5,267 bases of DNA, taken from positions 1-5,267 of the forward strand of contig LKNC01000201.1 in the NCBI GenBank assembly GCA_001564255.1, in the 5' to 3' direction. The notes below the pieces were generated by a model. That model was not told where the DNA came from. It did no database searches and saw nothing but the letters and a program-made list of their open reading frames with translations. The DNA comes from Natrialbaceae archaeon Tc-Br11_E2g1. GTDB taxonomy: Archaea; Halobacteriota; Halobacteria; Halobacteriales; Natrialbaceae. Positions 1-5,121 of this stretch are shown piece after piece (the stretch's first letter is position 1; every line of letters starts with the position of its first letter). The translations under genes were made by a program, and so were the position numbers.

Positions 1-126
1 AACATGCGAAACGTCCGGACGCCACTCGAGTAGGGCCCGTCGCGTGCTCGAGTCGTACTCCTCCCGATCGATAACTCCGGGTTTCTAGCAGAACGGCCAC
101 GACACCGACCAGTAGATCAGGGCCGG

Positions 127-687
127 TCAGGCCAATTGACCGAGTCCACGGAGGCGTGAGGAGATCGCCTCGAGTGCGCGGCTGGCTTCCGTCGGTCGTT
201 TTGCCCCAGTGACGACGACTTTGCCGCTACCGAAGATGAGGGTAACCACGTCGGGGTCGTCCAGCCGATAGACGAGACCCGGGAACTGTTCGGGTTCGTA
301 TTCGATGTTTTCGAGCCCGAAGCCGATGGCGGTGGCGTGCAGATTGACCGGACAGTCCAGATCGCCGGTCGAAACGATATTCTGGATGACGATCTCAGGA
401 CTGGACGGAACGTCGATACCCAGCCCACGGAGTTCATCGAACACGATATCGAGACTCTCGTAGACGTCGTCGGTACTTTTCGTGCCCGTACAGACGATCT
501 TGCCCGTCCGGAAGATCAACGAGGCGGATCTCGGGTCCCGTGTCCGATACACCGCCCCGGGGAACTTCTCCCGGTCGTACTCCGTCCGCTCGAGGTCTTC
601 GGCGACCGACTCGAGGTCGAGTTCTTGATCGACCCCGGTCGAAGCGACGACGTTCTCTATCGTCGGAGAGTGTTTCAAATCGCACAT
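127..687 (-). CDS. tbp: TATA-box-binding protein (TBP), divergent haloarchaeal paralogue
   Basis: This is a general transcription factor that binds and bends promoter TATA boxes and recruits TFB and RNA polymerase. The 186-residue length is normal for archaeal TBP. The protein shows the two-fold direct repeat of the family: residues about 10-90 and 100-183. The motif FPGxVYR occurs at 42-48 and 135-141, and (L/I)IFxxGK at 57-63 and 150-156. The four phenylalanines that wedge into DNA are all present (F42, F59, F135, F152), with 17 residues between partners, as in known TBPs. The second repeat is close to the canonical haloarchaeal sequence (ENIEYEPEQFPGLVYR). The first repeat and N-terminus (MCDLKHSPTIENVVAST) are more divergent, and the tail ends SRLRGLGQLA with no acidic extension. 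I therefore infer an accessory TBP, although a lineage variant of the main TBP is possible. The ATG at 687 lacks a Shine-Dalgarno sequence. An AT box lies about 41 bases upstream. The family call is very secure; paralogue status is inference. Confidence 0.95.
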   Translation of the reverse strand: MCDLKHSPTIENVVASTGVDQELDLESVAEDLERTEYDREKFPGAVYRTRDPRSASLIFRTGKIVCTGTKSTDDVYESLDIVFDELRGLGIDVPSSPEIVIQNIVSTGDLDCPVNLHATAIGFGLENIEYEPEQFPGLVYRLDDPDVVTLIFGSGKVVVTGAKRPTEASRALEAISSRLRGLGQLA

Positions 688-722
688 ACCTGGAGAGTTG
701 GACTTACCTACGAAGTAGCTGA

Positions 723-733
723 TGATTTATCTC
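723..733 (-). promoter_or_regulatory. Putative TATA box of the TBP gene
   Basis: Read on the minus strand, gataaatcat lies about 41 bases upstream of the TBP start. It is the only AT-rich block in a GC-rich gap. With the usual 26-27 base spacing, transcription would begin near 701 and give a short leader of about 13 bases. On the plus strand the same bases read gatttat, so the box might also serve a rightward transcript. The position is consistent with a promoter but unproven. Confidence 0.45.
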
Positions 734-788
734 GTCGTGTCTCGAACCCGTCTAGAGCCCCAACCCACACCTGTAGAAAGCGGCCACC

Positions 789-872
789 CGACGGTCGACG
801 CCGGTAGAACCCGCGAGCGAAGCGAGCAGTTCGCCCGCTCTGTCTTCTGCCCCCGACCGTCGTCGCTTTTTT
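789..872 (+). other. Inverted repeat with inner hairpin followed by a T6 tract (possible structured RNA)
   Basis: A perfect 9-bp inverted repeat, cgacggtcg at 789-797 and cgaccgtcg at 854-862, encloses 56 bases. Inside it are a 5-bp hairpin (gcgaa 817-821, ttcgc 830-834) and the direct repeat gcgagc-gaa-gcgagc at 813-827. A T6 tract follows at 867-872 on the plus strand. No convincing reading frame uses this stretch. In plus orientation the arrangement resembles the 3' end of a small structured RNA or a terminator. In minus orientation it would fold in the tmk 3' region or upstream of TBP. The repeats are certain; function is speculation. Confidence 0.3.
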
Positions 873-909
873 CCACGGCGGTCAGTTCCCATCGCCCGAC
901 CACACGTTC

Positions 910-1497
910 TCATCGCGAGGCGAGAAACGACTCGAGTTCCCCTCTGACACGCTCGAGGACCGCCTCCGGCGACTGGGTCGCGTCGATCCGGACGAACCGC
1001 TCTGGGTCGTCCTCGAGCAGTCGCTCGTAGTTGTCCCGGACGGACTCGAGGTAGTCGGCGTGTTCGAACTTGTTCGTCGCGCCGGCGCGTTCGGCGGCCG
1101 TCTCGGGGTCCAGATCGAAGTACAAGGTGAGATCCGGCTCGATGGTGAACGGACGGTGGACCTCCCGGACGTAGGCCATCGGCTCCTCGAGGACACCCTC
1201 GAGGGTCGCCCCCTGGTAGGCGTATCTGGAGTCGGCGTAGCGATCGGAGATCACGAGTTCGCCGGCCTCGAGGGCGGGTTCGACCACCCGCGAGAGGTGG
1301 TCGGCGTGATCTGCGGTGTAGAGGAACAGTTCGGCCAGCGGGTCGGCGTCGTCGTCGCCGATCGACCGATAGACGGCGTCGCCGTACCAGGAGTTCGTCG
1401 GTTCGCGGGTGAACGTCGCGTCGGGATACCGTTCCTCGAGCCCCTCCCGGACCGTCGTCTTGCCACCGCCGTCGATCCCCTCGAGCGTGACGAGCAT
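910..1497 (-). CDS. tmk: Thymidylate kinase (dTMP kinase)
   Basis: This cytoplasmic enzyme uses ATP to phosphorylate dTMP to dTDP in the dTTP supply pathway. The N-terminus [15 protein letters not shown] holds the P-loop (G7-T14, with K13 and T14 for phosphate and Mg binding). The TREP motif at 30-33, which carries a base- and phosphate-contacting arginine, is typical of Tmk. [12 protein letters not shown] at 85-96 is the second family signature, with the DRY motif and the conserved Ser/Ala-Tyr-Gln segment that packs on the thymine. The lid region lies at about 135-160 ([20 protein letters not shown]). The length of 195 residues is typical. The ATG at 1497 is fixed by a GAGGT Shine-Dalgarno six bases upstream and by the P-loop position. 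The gene is divergent from the SDR gene and 222 bases upstream of TBP, so it is probably monocistronic. Confidence is very high. Confidence 0.96.
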   Translation of the reverse strand: MLVTLEGIDGGGKTTVREGLEERYPDATFTREPTNSWYGDAVYRSIGDDDADPLAELFLYTADHADHLSRVVEPALEAGELVISDRYADSRYAYQGATLEGVLEEPMAYVREVHRPFTIEPDLTLYFDLDPETAAERAGATNKFEHADYLESVRDNYERLLEDDPERFVRIDATQSPEAVLERVRGELESFLASR

Positions 1498-1503
1498 GGT
1501 CGA

Positions 1504-1508
1504 ACCTC
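1504..1508 (-). promoter_or_regulatory. Ribosome binding site of tmk
   Basis: On the minus strand gtgaggttcgacc precedes the tmk ATG. GAGGT matches the anti-Shine-Dalgarno sequence with a six-base spacer. It is the best ribosome binding site in the window, supports the chosen start, and implies a leadered transcript, unlike several neighbours. Confidence 0.7.
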
Positions 1509-1553
1509 ACGGCGGCGGCTATTACAGCGTTTCCTTACAACGTAGCCGCGGAA

Positions 1554-1560
1554 CTATTTA
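1554..1560. promoter_or_regulatory. Putative shared TATA box of the divergent tmk / SDR promoters
   Basis: ctattta on plus (taaatag on minus) is the main AT block between the divergent genes. Its centre is about 27 bases before the ATG at 1585, the spacing expected for a leaderless SDR transcript. In the other direction a start near 1530 would give tmk a leader of about 33 bases, which agrees with tmk having a Shine-Dalgarno sequence. One box serving both genes is inference; a second, weaker minus-strand AT element (cgctgtaatagcc, around 1520-1532) exists. Confidence 0.45.
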
Positions 1561-1584
1561 CCGCCCGGGACACATATGCAGCGT

Positions 1585-2499
1585 ATGAAGGTACTCGTCG
1601 CTGGCGGAACCGGCTTCATCGGGCACAACCTCTGTGGCGAACTCGCCGAACGCGGTCACGAGGTGACCGCCCTCGCACGCGACCCTGCCGGGTCGGACCT
1701 CCCCGAGGGTGTCGAGGCCGCGATGGGCGACGTCGGGGCCTACGACTCGATCGCCGAGACGGTCGCCGGCCACGACGCCGTCGTCAACCTCGTGGCCCTC
1801 TCGCCGCTTTTCGAGCCACAGAGCGGGACGAGCCACCAGAGCGTCCACCTCGAGGGAACGGCGAACCTGGTCGAGGCCGCCGAGGCCGGTGAAGTCGAAC
1901 GGTTCGTCCAGATGAGCGCTCTGGATGCCGACCCACACGCCGGGACGGCCTACCTCCGGGCGAAGGGGAAAGCCGAGGAGGTCGTCCGTGGGTCGGACCT
2001 CGAGTGGACCGTCTTCCGTCCGTCCGTCGTCTTCGGCGAGGGTGGGGAGTTCGTCCCCTTCACGAAGAAGTTGACCACGCCGTACGTGACGGGGCTGCCC
2101 GGAGGCGGGAAGACGCCGTTCCAGCCCGTTTACGTCGGGGACCTGGTCCCGATGCTCGCTGACGCCCTCGAGGGGGAGACTCACGTCGGCGAAGTTTACG
2201 AGGTGGGCGGCCCCGAAGTGCTCACCCTCGCGGAGGTGACGGAACTGGCCTACGCGGCCGAGGGGCGATCCGTGACGATCCTGCCGGTGCCGACCCCGAT
2301 GGCCAAACTCGGTCTGACCGTCGCCGGCCCCGTGCCCTTTATTCCCTTCGGGCCGGACCAGGCCCGCTCGCTCGAGATCGAAAACACCGTGGGTGACAAC
2401 GACGTGGCCGCCTTCGGCTACGCCGTCGACGAACTGACGACGTTGGGGGAGTATCTCGGTCTCGAGCGGAGACCGCCGTCGACTCCGGCGACGGGATGA
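1585..2499 (+). CDS. NDUFA9-like NAD(P)-binding atypical short-chain dehydrogenase/epimerase
   Basis: The protein is an NAD(P)-binding extended/atypical SDR. From the ATG at 1585 it is 304 residues. The N-terminus MKVLVAGGTGFIG carries the Rossmann GxxGxxG loop at residues 7-13. A basic residue after the second beta strand (ALARDP) suggests NADP(H) preference. YLRAK at 123-127 fits the SDR YxxxK catalytic pair. FRPSVVFG (144-151) and FQPVYVGDL (179-187) are hallmarks of the epimerase/NDUFA9-like group, whose archaeal members are often annotated as NADH dehydrogenase 32 kDa subunit-like or nucleotide-sugar epimerases. The substrate is unknown. No nuo or sugar genes are adjacent, so a complex I role is not supported by context. 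An in-frame ATG at 1576 would add three residues. I prefer 1585 because the fold begins at MKVLV and a TATA-like box sits about 27 bases upstream. The family call is secure; the function is not. Confidence 0.88.
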   Translation: MKVLVAGGTGFIGHNLCGELAERGHEVTALARDPAGSDLPEGVEAAMGDVGAYDSIAETVAGHDAVVNLVALSPLFEPQSGTSHQSVHLEGTANLVEAAEAGEVERFVQMSALDADPHAGTAYLRAKGKAEEVVRGSDLEWTVFRPSVVFGEGGEFVPFTKKLTTPYVTGLPGGGKTPFQPVYVGDLVPMLADALEGETHVGEVYEVGGPEVLTLAEVTELAYAAEGRSVTILPVPTPMAKLGLTVAGPVPFIPFGPDQARSLEIENTVGDNDVAAFGYAVDELTTLGEYLGLERRPPSTPATG

Positions 2500-2528
2500 C
2501 GATCGCGGTTCCCGGCGATCGCCCGTTT
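2500..2528 (+). terminator. Possible terminator hairpin after the SDR gene
   Basis: Immediately after the SDR stop codon, cgatcgc (2500-2506) and gcgatcg (2515-2521) form a perfect 7-bp stem with an eight-base loop, followed by cccgttt. The T run is only three bases, so termination is weakly supported. Confidence 0.3.
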
Positions 2529-2553
2529 AGCCCGATATTCAATCCATCACAAG

Positions 2554-2560
2554 GTTTATG
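2554..2560 (+). promoter_or_regulatory. Putative cetZ1 TATA box
   Basis: gtttatg follows a purine-rich acaag, which could act as a BRE, and lies in the 107-base gap before cetZ1. A start about 27 bases downstream (near 2584) would give a leader of about 23 bases. A weak ggag at 2589-2592 is 14 bases from the ATG, rather far for a Shine-Dalgarno. The box argues that cetZ1 has its own promoter and does not depend wholly on SDR read-through. Confidence 0.5.
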
Positions 2561-2606
2561 TCCCTTATCGCTCTGGTTTCAGAGCAACGGAGCCCCCTGA
2601 TAAAGA

Positions 2607-3797
2607 ATGAAGCTGGCGATGATCGGATTCGGACAGGCCGGTGGGAAAATCGTCGATCGATTCCTCGAATACGACGAGAACACTGGCAGCGATATCGTCC
2701 GTGCGACGGTCGCTGTAAACAGTGCGAAAGCGGACCTCATGGGACTCGACCGGATCCCCCAGGAGAACCGCGTCCTCATCGGACAGGCCCGCGTGAAAGG
2801 CCACGGTGTCGGAGCGGACAACGAACTCGGCGCGGAGATCGCCGAGGAAGACATAGACGAGATCCAAAACGCGATCGACAAGATCCCGACCCACGAGGTC
2901 GACGCGTTCTTGATCATCGCCGGGATGGGCGGCGGGACCGGTTCGGGTGGTGCCCCGGTCCTCGCGAAACACCTCAAGCGGATCTACACGATCCCCGTCT
3001 ACGGTATGGGCGTCCTCCCCGGAACGGACGAGGGTGGGATCTACACCTTAAACGCCGCCCGCTCGTTCCAGACGTTCGTCCGTGAGGTGGACAACCTGCT
3101 CGTCTTCGACAACGACTCCTGGCGAAGCGCCGGCGAGTCAGTAGAAGGCGGCTACGACCAGATAAACGAGGAGATCGTCCGTCGCTTCGGTGTCCTCTTC
3201 GGTGCCGGCGAGGTCGGCGACGGACAGGAAGTCGCCGAGAGCGTCGTCGACTCCTCGGAGATCATCAACACCCTCTCGGGCGGCGGCGTCTCGACGGTCG
3301 GCTACGCGAGCGAGGAAGTCGAGATGAACGCCGGAACCAGCGGGGGCGGCCTGCTCTCGCGGTTTACCGGCAACGGCGGGACGAGTGGCTCCGACCTGGA
3401 CGCCGCAAACACAACGAACCGCATCACGAGTCTCGTGCGCAAGGCCGCACTCGGACGGCTCACCTTGCCCTGTGAGATCGAGGGGACCGAACGCGCCTTA
3501 CTCGTGCTCGCCGGCCCCAGCGAGTACTTGAACCGGAAAGGCATCGAACGCGGGCGCAAGTGGCTCGAGGAGGAAACCGGGAGCATGGAGGTCCGGGGCG
3601 GTGACTACCCACGGGGCGTCCCCGAAGTCTCCGCCGCCGTCTTGCTCTCGGGTGTGACCAACGTCCCGCGGATCAAACGCCTCCAGCAGGTCGCGATCGA
3701 AGCCCAGGAGAACATCGACGACATCCAGCAGGAAAGCGAGGAGAACCTAGAGACCCTCGTCGAGGACGACGAGGACGAACTCGAGCCGCTTTTCTGA
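2607..3797 (+). CDS. cetZ1: CetZ1, tubulin/FtsZ-superfamily GTPase controlling cell shape
   Basis: CetZ proteins are haloarchaeal tubulin-superfamily GTPases. In Haloferax volcanii, CetZ1 is needed for rod-shape development and normal swimming motility. The protein is 396 residues, about the length of H. volcanii CetZ1. The start MKLAMIGFGQAGGKIVDRF is the characteristic CetZ T1 nucleotide loop. GGGTGSGG at 108-115 is the tubulin signature (T4) that binds GTP phosphates. The stretch NTLSGGGVSTVGYASE (221-236) follows VVDSSEII, whose E218 matches the T7-loop catalytic glutamate mutated in studies of H. volcanii CetZ1. A variable Gly/Ser-rich linker spans about 240-266, and the C-terminal domain at 270-370 contains NRITSLVRKAALGRL and YLNRKGIERGRKWLEE. 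The tail is strongly acidic (EDDEDELEPLF). All key residues are present, so an active GTPase is expected. It lies between the SDR and cofC on the same strand. Assignment to CetZ1 over other CetZ types rests on recalled similarity. Confidence 0.94.
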   Translation: MKLAMIGFGQAGGKIVDRFLEYDENTGSDIVRATVAVNSAKADLMGLDRIPQENRVLIGQARVKGHGVGADNELGAEIAEEDIDEIQNAIDKIPTHEVDAFLIIAGMGGGTGSGGAPVLAKHLKRIYTIPVYGMGVLPGTDEGGIYTLNAARSFQTFVREVDNLLVFDNDSWRSAGESVEGGYDQINEEIVRRFGVLFGAGEVGDGQEVAESVVDSSEIINTLSGGGVSTVGYASEEVEMNAGTSGGGLLSRFTGNGGTSGSDLDAANTTNRITSLVRKAALGRLTLPCEIEGTERALLVLAGPSEYLNRKGIERGRKWLEEETGSMEVRGGDYPRGVPEVSAAVLLSGVTNVPRIKRLQQVAIEAQENIDDIQQESEENLETLVEDDEDELEPLF

Positions 3798-3805
3798 CCG
3801 GGTTC

Positions 3806-3838
3806 GAGTCGCCAGCGACTCCCTTCGACGCGTTTTTT
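3806..3838 (+). terminator. Hairpin plus T6 tract after cetZ1, also at promoter distance from cofC
   Basis: Nine bases after the cetZ1 stop, gagtcg (3806-3811) and cgactc (3816-3821) form a 6-bp stem with a ccag loop. A T6 run follows at 3833-3838. Archaeal termination depends mainly on T tracts, so this is a credible cetZ1 terminator. The same T6 run is centred about 28 bases before the cofC ATG, where a TATA box of a leaderless transcript would lie. Confidence 0.5.
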
Positions 3839-3863
3839 GCCACTCTGCCAGTACCCCCTCTGA

Positions 3864-4481
3864 ATGCACGTCGTCGTCCCGTTCGCCGCCGACACCCCGA
3901 AAACGCGTCTCATCCCCGCCCTCGGCCCCCGCGAACGGGACGTGTTCGCACGGGCGATGCTCGAGGACGTCCTCGCGGCCGTCCGTGGAACCGGCCGGGA
4001 GCCGACGGTGCTCGCGACCGACGAGGTCGACGTCGACGTCCCCGTCCTCGTCGACGACCGGCCGCTTTCGACCGCCGTCAACGCCGTCCTCGCCTCGCGG
4101 GCCGGCCCCGTCGCGGTCGTGATGGCCGACCTTCCACTCACGACGCCGGAGTCACTCGAGGCCCTGTTCTCGACGGAAGCCGACGTCGTCCTCGTTCCGG
4201 GCCGGGGCGGCGGGACGAACGCGCTCGTTTCCCGTCACCCCGAGTTCCGGGTCGACTATCACGGTGCCTCCTATCTCGACCATCGGCGGGTGGCCCGCGA
4301 GGTCGGGGCCGACCTCGAGACGGTCGACTCCTTTCGGCTCTCGACCGACGTCGACGAACCCGCCGACTTAGTCGAGGTCACACTCCACGGTGGCGACCGC
4401 TCGAGGGAGTTTCTCGAGGGGGCCGGCTTTACCCTCGAGGCCGACGGTGGACGGGTGCGCCTCGAGCGCGACCCACAGTAA
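3864..4481 (+). CDS. cofC: CofC, 2-phospho-L-lactate guanylyltransferase (coenzyme F420 biosynthesis)
   Basis: CofC couples GTP to 2-phospho-L-lactate (or phosphoenolpyruvate in some lineages), giving the activated side-chain precursor that CofD transfers to the deazaflavin Fo to build F420. The protein is 205 residues, typical of haloarchaeal CofC. MHVVVPFAADTPKTRLIPAL at the N-terminus is the nucleotidyltransferase loop with the PKTRL element. ERDVFARAMLEDVL (24-37) is the usual following helix. MADLPL at 87-92 holds the metal-binding aspartate. GRGGGTNAL (113-121), YHGASYLDH (132-140) and LSTDVDEPADL (159-169) are the remaining family blocks. The C-terminus (about 180-205) is a short extra segment. 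The gene is 66 bases after cetZ1, with no Shine-Dalgarno and a T-rich box about 28 bases upstream, so it may be leaderless. No cofG follows, although I recall cofG next to cofC in Haloferax. The assignment is strong. Confidence 0.92.
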   Translation: MHVVVPFAADTPKTRLIPALGPRERDVFARAMLEDVLAAVRGTGREPTVLATDEVDVDVPVLVDDRPLSTAVNAVLASRAGPVAVVMADLPLTTPESLEALFSTEADVVLVPGRGGGTNALVSRHPEFRVDYHGASYLDHRRVAREVGADLETVDSFRLSTDVDEPADLVEVTLHGGDRSREFLEGAGFTLEADGGRVRLERDPQ

Positions 4482-4488
4482 TATCGAC

Positions 4489-4552
4489 GGCTGTGAGTCT
4501 TTACCCGCAACCGCCGAACGTCCTGCGGTTGCGTCGGCAATCAGCCACAGCC
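4489..4552. terminator. Nested hairpin in the convergent cofC / usp gap, possible bidirectional terminator
   Basis: A perfect 9-bp inverted repeat, cgcaaccgc (4506-4514) and gcggttgcg (4525-4533), has a ten-base loop. It is flanked by a weaker outer pair, ggctgtg (4489-4495) and cacagcc (4546-4552). It fills the 85-base gap between two genes that converge. Its symmetry suits both strands. Neither side has a long T run, so it may act as a 3'-end stabiliser or processing signal and not as a classical archaeal terminator. No gene is seen here. Confidence 0.4.
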
Positions 4553-4566
4553 ATCAGTATAGATCG

Positions 4567-5001
4567 TTACCGGACGATCGTCACCGGCACCGGCGAGCGG
4601 CGGGCGACCTTTTCGGCGACGCTTCCGAGCAAGATCCGTCGTGCACCCGTCCGGCCGTGGCTCCCGATGACGACGTGGTCTACGTCGTGTTCGTCGATGT
4701 ACTCGATTATCGTCCGCGAGACGCCCCCGAGGACGTGGTCGGTCTCGATCTCGACGCCCGCCTCCTCGGCGTGGTCGCGGGCGCTCTCGAGGACCTGTTC
4801 GGCACGTCGTTCGTGGTTTTCCTTGATGCGGTCGTAGTTGGCCATCGCACCGCCCTCGATGCCGGTCGCCGCGTAGAAGTCCGCGGGATCGATGACGTGT
4901 AAGGCGGTGATCGTCGCGTCGGGGTACTCCTCGAGGACGAACTCGAGTGCCTGACTCGCCCGGTCGGAGTCGTCGACTGGCACGAGGACGTGTTTCGTCA
5001 T
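4567..5001 (-). CDS. Universal stress protein, UspA domain, ATP-binding type
   Basis: This is a single-domain cytoplasmic universal stress protein of 144 residues, normal for the family, and probably a homodimer. MTKHVLVPVDDSD at the start is the typical first strand with the DxS motif that contacts the nucleotide base. The ATP-binding signature G-2X-G-9X-G-S is intact: G113, G116, G126 and S127 within GSHGRTGARRILLGS. VAEKVARRSPVPVTIVR is the conserved dimer-forming C-terminus. This places it in the ATP-binding (MJ0577-like) class and not the non-binding UspA class. Its partner and signal are unknown. Reading could extend to a GTG at 5040, but that would add 13 residues (MYTLIPPAVIVRT) not typical of the family and would overlap the promoter, so the ATG at 5001 is chosen. 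There is no Shine-Dalgarno; an AT box lies about 27 bases upstream. It converges with cofC and diverges from the lipoprotein gene. Confidence 0.93.
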   Translation of the reverse strand: MTKHVLVPVDDSDRASQALEFVLEEYPDATITALHVIDPADFYAATGIEGGAMANYDRIKENHERRAEQVLESARDHAEEAGVEIETDHVLGGVSRTIIEYIDEHDVDHVVIGSHGRTGARRILLGSVAEKVARRSPVPVTIVR

Positions 5002-5024
5002 GGTGCGAACTATCACTGCCGGGG

Positions 5025-5040
5025 GGATAAGTGTATACAC
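5025..5040 (-). promoter_or_regulatory. usp promoter region with perfect 10-bp palindrome
   Basis: gtgtatacac at 5031-5040 is a perfect palindrome. On the minus strand it continues into ttat, centred about 27 bases before the usp ATG, the usual distance for a leaderless start. The palindrome's own TATA core is about 34 bases from the ATG and would give a leader of about seven bases. The palindrome could be a TATA box, an operator for a dimeric regulator, or both. Confidence 0.45.
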
Positions 5041-5093
5041 CCGGATGATAATAGTGACGACCGGTTGCGCTCGGTGACGTTCCTCACAACCAG

Positions 5094-5098
5094 TATTA
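5094..5098 (+). promoter_or_regulatory. Putative TATA-like box of the lipoprotein gene
   Basis: tatta lies about 26 bases before the ATG at 5122 in an otherwise GC-rich stretch, and no Shine-Dalgarno is present. The spacing fits a leaderless transcript. The 8-base repeat tcggtgac occurs on either side of it (5071-5078 and 5105-5112); no function is known. Confidence 0.4.
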
Positions 5099-5121
5099 GG
5101 TCGGTCGGTGACCGTCTGGAC

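Noticed and set aside
1..126. Open frames at the left edge, including a minus-strand stretch reading LLVGVVAVLLETR
   Set aside because: The stretch has poor third-position G/C, no clear start with ribosome binding site or promoter spacing, and no family match. Two plus-strand frames end by position 88 with no recognisable C-terminus. Nothing can be supported here.
741..755. gtctcgaaccc, resembling the reverse complement of a tRNA T-arm
   Set aside because: The flanking bases do not pair into a 5-bp T stem, and no acceptor, D or anticodon arm is found nearby.
337..807. Long plus-strand open frame overlapping TBP
   Set aside because: It lies antisense to a clearly conserved gene, is Arg-rich with no recognisable motif, and is the usual by-product of GC-rich coding DNA.
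1060..1545. Plus-strand open frame antisense to tmk
   Set aside because: The opposite strand encodes a complete thymidylate kinase with P-loop and DRY motifs; this frame shows no domain and no promoter.
1558..2184. Minus-strand 208-codon open frame antisense to the SDR gene
   Set aside because: It mirrors codon structure of a clear Rossmann-fold gene, begins mid-gene without signals, and has no recognisable family features.
3801..3810. ggttcgagtc after cetZ1, resembling a tRNA T-loop
   Set aside because: It belongs to a simple 6-bp hairpin; the upstream sequence is cetZ1 coding and no cloverleaf can be built.
5002..5040. Longer usp start at a GTG (position 5040)
   Set aside because: The added 13 residues are hydrophobic and atypical, and the region carries the palindrome and AT box expected of the promoter.
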